DNA of 64,000 bases from JANTGF01 sp963750735 (GTDB lineage Bacteria; Bacteroidota; Bacteroidia; Bacteroidales; VadinHA17), in the NCBI GenBank assembly GCA_963750735.1, contig CAVVRY010000003.1:124001-188000 (forward strand), read 5' to 3'. The notes beneath the pieces were generated by a model, which was not told where the DNA came from, did not search any database, and was given only the letters and a program-made list of their open reading frames with translations. Of the stretch, positions 61,243-64,000 are shown piece after piece (within the stretch, counting starts at the first letter, position 1; the number at the start of each line of letters is the position of its first letter). A program made the position numbers and the translations under genes.

Positions 61243-63213
61243 TTTCTTTGCAAGTTGAATAAAAAAGTCAAGGGATCCGGGATTTTTTACTGCATCAAAA
61301 TTCACCACTTTATAAGGATCCATACCAGATAATATTCTTTTAATTGGTGTTTCCATTTTCTTACCACTAATGGTATAAGGAACCTCTTCAATCTGAATAA
61401 TTTCATCAGGAACATGACGGGGGGTATAATCTTTTCGCAAAGTTGATCGTATCTTATTTTTTAGCTCTTCATCCAGTACATTACCTTCTTTCATCACCAC
61501 GAAAAGTGGCATTTCAGACTCTTCATTTTCTTTTTCAATAAAAATAATTAGACTGTCTGTTATTTCCAGTATCTTATCCAGTGCCCTGTATATTTCACTG
61601 GTACCAATTCGTATACCACCCCTGTTTAATGTAGAATCGGAGCGGCCATAGATTATGACTCCATTGTGTGCAGTGATCCTGGTCCAGTCACCATGTCGCC
61701 AAACGCCCGGAAACATTTCAAAATAACTTTCTTTGTATCGCTTAAAATCAACATCATTCCAAAAATAAACCGGCATTGAAGGCATCGGTTCAGTTATTAC
61801 CATTTCACCTACCTGATCAAGTACTGGTTCTCCTTCTTCATTAAATGCCTCTAATTGACAACCCAGGGCGCGGCATTGTATCTCCCCTGAATAAACCGGT
61901 AGTAGTGGGTTCCCTCCAACAAAAGCACTACAAACATCAGAACCTCCGCTAATTGACGCAAGCCAAATGTTATCTTTCATTTCCTTATAAACCCAAGTAA
62001 AACCTTCAGGAGGCAACGGTGATCCAGTTGAACTAATTGACCGCATAGAAGAAAGATCAAAGTCAGAACCAGGATGCATACCTTCTTTCATATTTGCTAT
62101 TATAAAGGCAGCACTTGTCCCAAAATGCTGGATACCTGTATCCTGTGCAAATTTCCATAGGGAGCTCATATCAGGATAGGCTGGGCTACCATCGTATAAT
62201 ACCAGTGTTCCCCCGCAAAGCATAGAAGCCTGAATATAATTCCACATCATCCATCCGGTGGTAGTGTACCAAAAACATCGGTCACCTGGTTTTATATCGT
62301 TATGAAAAGCCAGATACTTTAAATGTTCAAGTAATACTCCACCATTGCTATGTGTAATGGCTTTAGGCATTCCAGTAGTGCCCGAGGAATATAATACCCA
62401 AATAGGATGCTGAAATGGAACACGCTCAAAGCTAAGAGTCTCTGATTCTCCTCCCAATGCCTCATCCCAGCTTACAGCATTTGCCAATTTAATGTTTTCA
62501 GTTGATTCATCATTGGAGATGATTACTATCTTTTCTAAATCATTTAGGGCCTCGCTTAATTCCTGAATCTCATTCAATCTATTGAATGTTTTCCCTCCAT
62601 ACTTATAAGTACTAACAGCAATTAACACTTTGGGTCCGATTTGAGAAAACCTGTCGATCACAGAATCAGTGCCAAAATCAGGAGATGTGCTTGACCAGAC
62701 TGCCCCAATGGAATTGGTTGCCAAAAAAGCTATGTTTGCTTCAGGAATGGTTGGCAAATATGCTACAACCCTATCCCCCTTTTTTACTCCTTCCCTTAGG
62801 AGAAAGCTTCTGAACGCAGCTACTTTCTTTCTCAGCTCATCCCAGCTAATTTCTTTAATTTCATTGCCTTCCGATGTAAAAATTATGGCAGGGTGCTTAC
62901 TAGTCTCCATCCGGAAAATATGTTCTGCATAATTTATTCTGGCACCCTCAAACCATTTTGCCTGAGGCATTGGATCATCCGATAATACTTGTAAATAATG
63001 TGTGTCAGAAATTACTTCGAAGAATTCCCAAACTGATTCCCAAAAATCTGAAATATGGTTTACTGACCAAAACCATAAATCATGGTAAGTTTTAAATTGT
63101 AATCCTTTATGGGTTTTTAACCATCGGATATATGCATTTAGATTAGATTCTTCTTTAAAAGAAGGAGATGGGTCCCAAAGTTTATTAATGGATTCATTTG
63201 CTCCCAAATTCAT
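61228..63213 (-). CDS. aacS: acetoacetate--CoA ligase
   Basis: 661 aa ANL-family enzyme that activates acetoacetate. LWDPSPSFKEESNLNAYI and the N-terminal ACAS_N region (WFWSVNHISDFWESVWEFF) identify acetoacetyl-CoA synthetase over acetyl-CoA synthetase. The ATP motif is LYSSGTTGMPKAITHSNGG; the second core is GRSDSTLNRGGIRIGTSEIYR. The C-terminal YTISGKKMETPIK holds the catalytic, acetylatable Lys. The stop overlaps the TonB fragment by 15 bases, and it starts 9 bases after an acyl-CoA dehydrogenase gene, suggesting a short-chain acyl or leucine/ketone-body breakdown operon. Confidence 0.94.
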   Translation of the reverse strand: MNLGANESINKLWDPSPSFKEESNLNAYIRWLKTHKGLQFKTYHDLWFWSVNHISDFWESVWEFFEVISDTHYLQVLSDDPMPQAKWFEGARINYAEHIFRMETSKHPAIIFTSEGNEIKEISWDELRKKVAAFRSFLLREGVKKGDRVVAYLPTIPEANIAFLATNSIGAVWSSTSPDFGTDSVIDRFSQIGPKVLIAVSTYKYGGKTFNRLNEIQELSEALNDLEKIVIISNDESTENIKLANAVSWDEALGGESETLSFERVPFQHPIWVLYSSGTTGMPKAITHSNGGVLLEHLKYLAFHNDIKPGDRCFWYTTTGWMMWNYIQASMLCGGTLVLYDGSPAYPDMSSLWKFAQDTGIQHFGTSAAFIIANMKEGMHPGSDFDLSSMRSISSTGSPLPPEGFTWVYKEMKDNIWLASISGGSDVCSAFVGGNPLLPVYSGEIQCRALGCQLEAFNEEGEPVLDQVGEMVITEPMPSMPVYFWNDVDFKRYKESYFEMFPGVWRHGDWTRITAHNGVIIYGRSDSTLNRGGIRIGTSEIYRALDKILEITDSLIIFIEKENEESEMPLFVVMKEGNVLDEELKNKIRSTLRKDYTPRHVPDEIIQIEEVPYTISGKKMETPIKRILSGMDPYKVVNFDAVKNPGSLDFFIQLAKKLGTN

Positions 63214-63222
63214 ATTTTCTAT

Positions 63223-64000
63223 TTATTTGCACCCTATGTACCTTGAAATTACTATACGCTGAATTTCTGAAGTTCCTTCACCAATTTGGAGTATACGTTG
63301 ATCACGATAAAACCGTTCAATGTCATAATCTTTCATTAGTCCATACCCACCATGAATTTGAACCGCTTCATCAGTTACCTCCCCTGCTATTTCAGAACAA
63401 TAGAGCTTTGACATAGCGGCTTCCTTCTCAAAAGGCTTATTATTATCTTTTAACCAGCATGCTTTATACAGAAGGTTCCTTGCCAATTCAATTTTCAGGG
63501 CCATATCAGAAAGCTTAAATGCAATGGACTGAAACTTAACAATTGGTTTGCCAAACTGTTTTCTTTCATGTGCATAGTTCATAGCCATTTCAAAGGAGCC
63601 CTGTGCATTTCCCAGCCCCATTGCTGCAATAGATAAACGGCCATTATCAAGAGTTTTAAGCATAATATGTGAACCCTCCCCAATCTTACCTAGCAAGTTT
63701 TCAGCAGGGACCCGACAATCATCAAAATACAATTCGCCTGTATCAGAGGCGCGCCACATCATTTTTCCGTGCATAGAAACCTGTTTAAATCCAGGGGTTC
63801 CTTTTTCTACCAGGATACAGGTAAATTCCTTTTTCCCTTCCTTTTCGCCTGAAACCACCTGTACAGTTGATCCTATAGAAATATCGCTGGCCGAGTTTGT
63901 AATAAAGATTTTTGAACCATTCAAAATCCAGGAATCTCCCTGCTTAACTGCTGTGGTTTTGGTTCCACGAGAATCGGAGCCAGCATTCGGTTCCGTAAGA
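63223..64000 (-). CDS. acyl-CoA dehydrogenase, C-terminal part (5' end outside window)
   Basis: The frame is open to the window edge (L-T-E-P-N-A-G-S-D at the 5' side is the FAD-binding middle-domain motif), so the start lies beyond 64000. The visible 258 residues cover the beta domain and the C-terminal helical domain: RLSIAAMGLGNAQGSFEMAM, ERKQFGKPIVKFQSIAFKL and IHGGYGLMKDYDIERFYRDQ, ending with IGEGTSEIQRIVISRYIG. The catalytic Glu expected in the EGT motif is present. It oxidises a short or branched acyl-CoA, passing electrons to ETF. It is upstream of aacS by 9 bases. Confidence 0.93.
   Translation of the reverse strand, partial: LTEPNAGSDSRGTKTTAVKQGDSWILNGSKIFITNSASDISIGSTVQVVSGEKEGKKEFTCILVEKGTPGFKQVSMHGKMMWRASDTGELYFDDCRVPAENLLGKIGEGSHIMLKTLDNGRLSIAAMGLGNAQGSFEMAMNYAHERKQFGKPIVKFQSIAFKLSDMALKIELARNLLYKACWLKDNNKPFEKEAAMSKLYCSEIAGEVTDEAVQIHGGYGLMKDYDIERFYRDQRILQIGEGTSEIQRIVISRYIGCK

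Overview
The window is chromosomal DNA of a gliding-type member of the Bacteroidota, most likely Cytophagales-like. The evidence is a PorP/SprF protein next to a SprB-repeat adhesin with a gliding-motility C-terminal domain, PorZ, promoters of the TTTG-N19-TAnnTTTG type, a glycyl-tRNA synthetase of the single-chain type, and the gene order ftsX-DUF3098-uppP-truB-queA. The DNA is AT-rich and there are no phage genes or insertion sequences. One tRNA gene (Asn) is present.

Layout. 0-3.7 kb: tail of an S9 peptidase, nadB, glyQS. 3.7-10.7 kb: polysaccharide/glycan cluster with three glycosyltransferases, a flippase and an asparagine-synthase homologue that lacks the glutaminase cysteine. 10.8-23.4 kb: a PorP/SprF gene behind one giant (about 11.5 kb) secreted adhesin gene. 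This gene has a signal peptide, two DUF2341/LamG blocks, about 17 copies of a 109-residue PKD-like repeat, nine SprB-like repeats and a type-B T9SS sorting domain, and is split by many frameshifts. 24-28 kb: tRNA modification, undecaprenyl recycling and division operon. 28-39 kb: ilvE, two related class III adenylate cyclases (one fused to an intact HD domain, the other to a degenerate one), usp, rdgB, porZ, recO, GH3 and a deoxynucleoside kinase. 39.6-41.7 kb: pabA-pabB-pabC. 41.8-51.8 kb: a DUF3667 protein, a secreted GH2 beta-galactosidase with an inserted LamG domain, tRNA-Asn, a PfkB kinase and a group of exported proteins (Gfo/Idh/MocA, Dabb, TolB-like, aldo/keto reductase) that suggest sugar handling. 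51.8-57.6 kb: DUF190-crcB, an XRE-controlled small operon, a lipoprotein, rhomboid protease and DUF2797. 57.7-60.4 kb: PspC-PadR-PspC operon with palindromic operator candidates. 60.5-64 kb: a promoter plus hairpin RNA candidate, a truncated TonB receptor, acetoacetyl-CoA synthetase and an acyl-CoA dehydrogenase running off the window.

Quality caution. Five otherwise intact genes between 39.6 and 53.1 kb (pabA, lacZ, pfkB, Gfo/Idh, GNAT) contain six frameshifts. Every one is repaired by removing one base, at or beside a short homopolymer, and each gene length then becomes an exact multiple of three. The frameshifts in the last adhesin repeats sit exactly where repeat variants differ. Both patterns look more like consensus errors than decay, so the genes called pseudogenes here may be functional in the organism.
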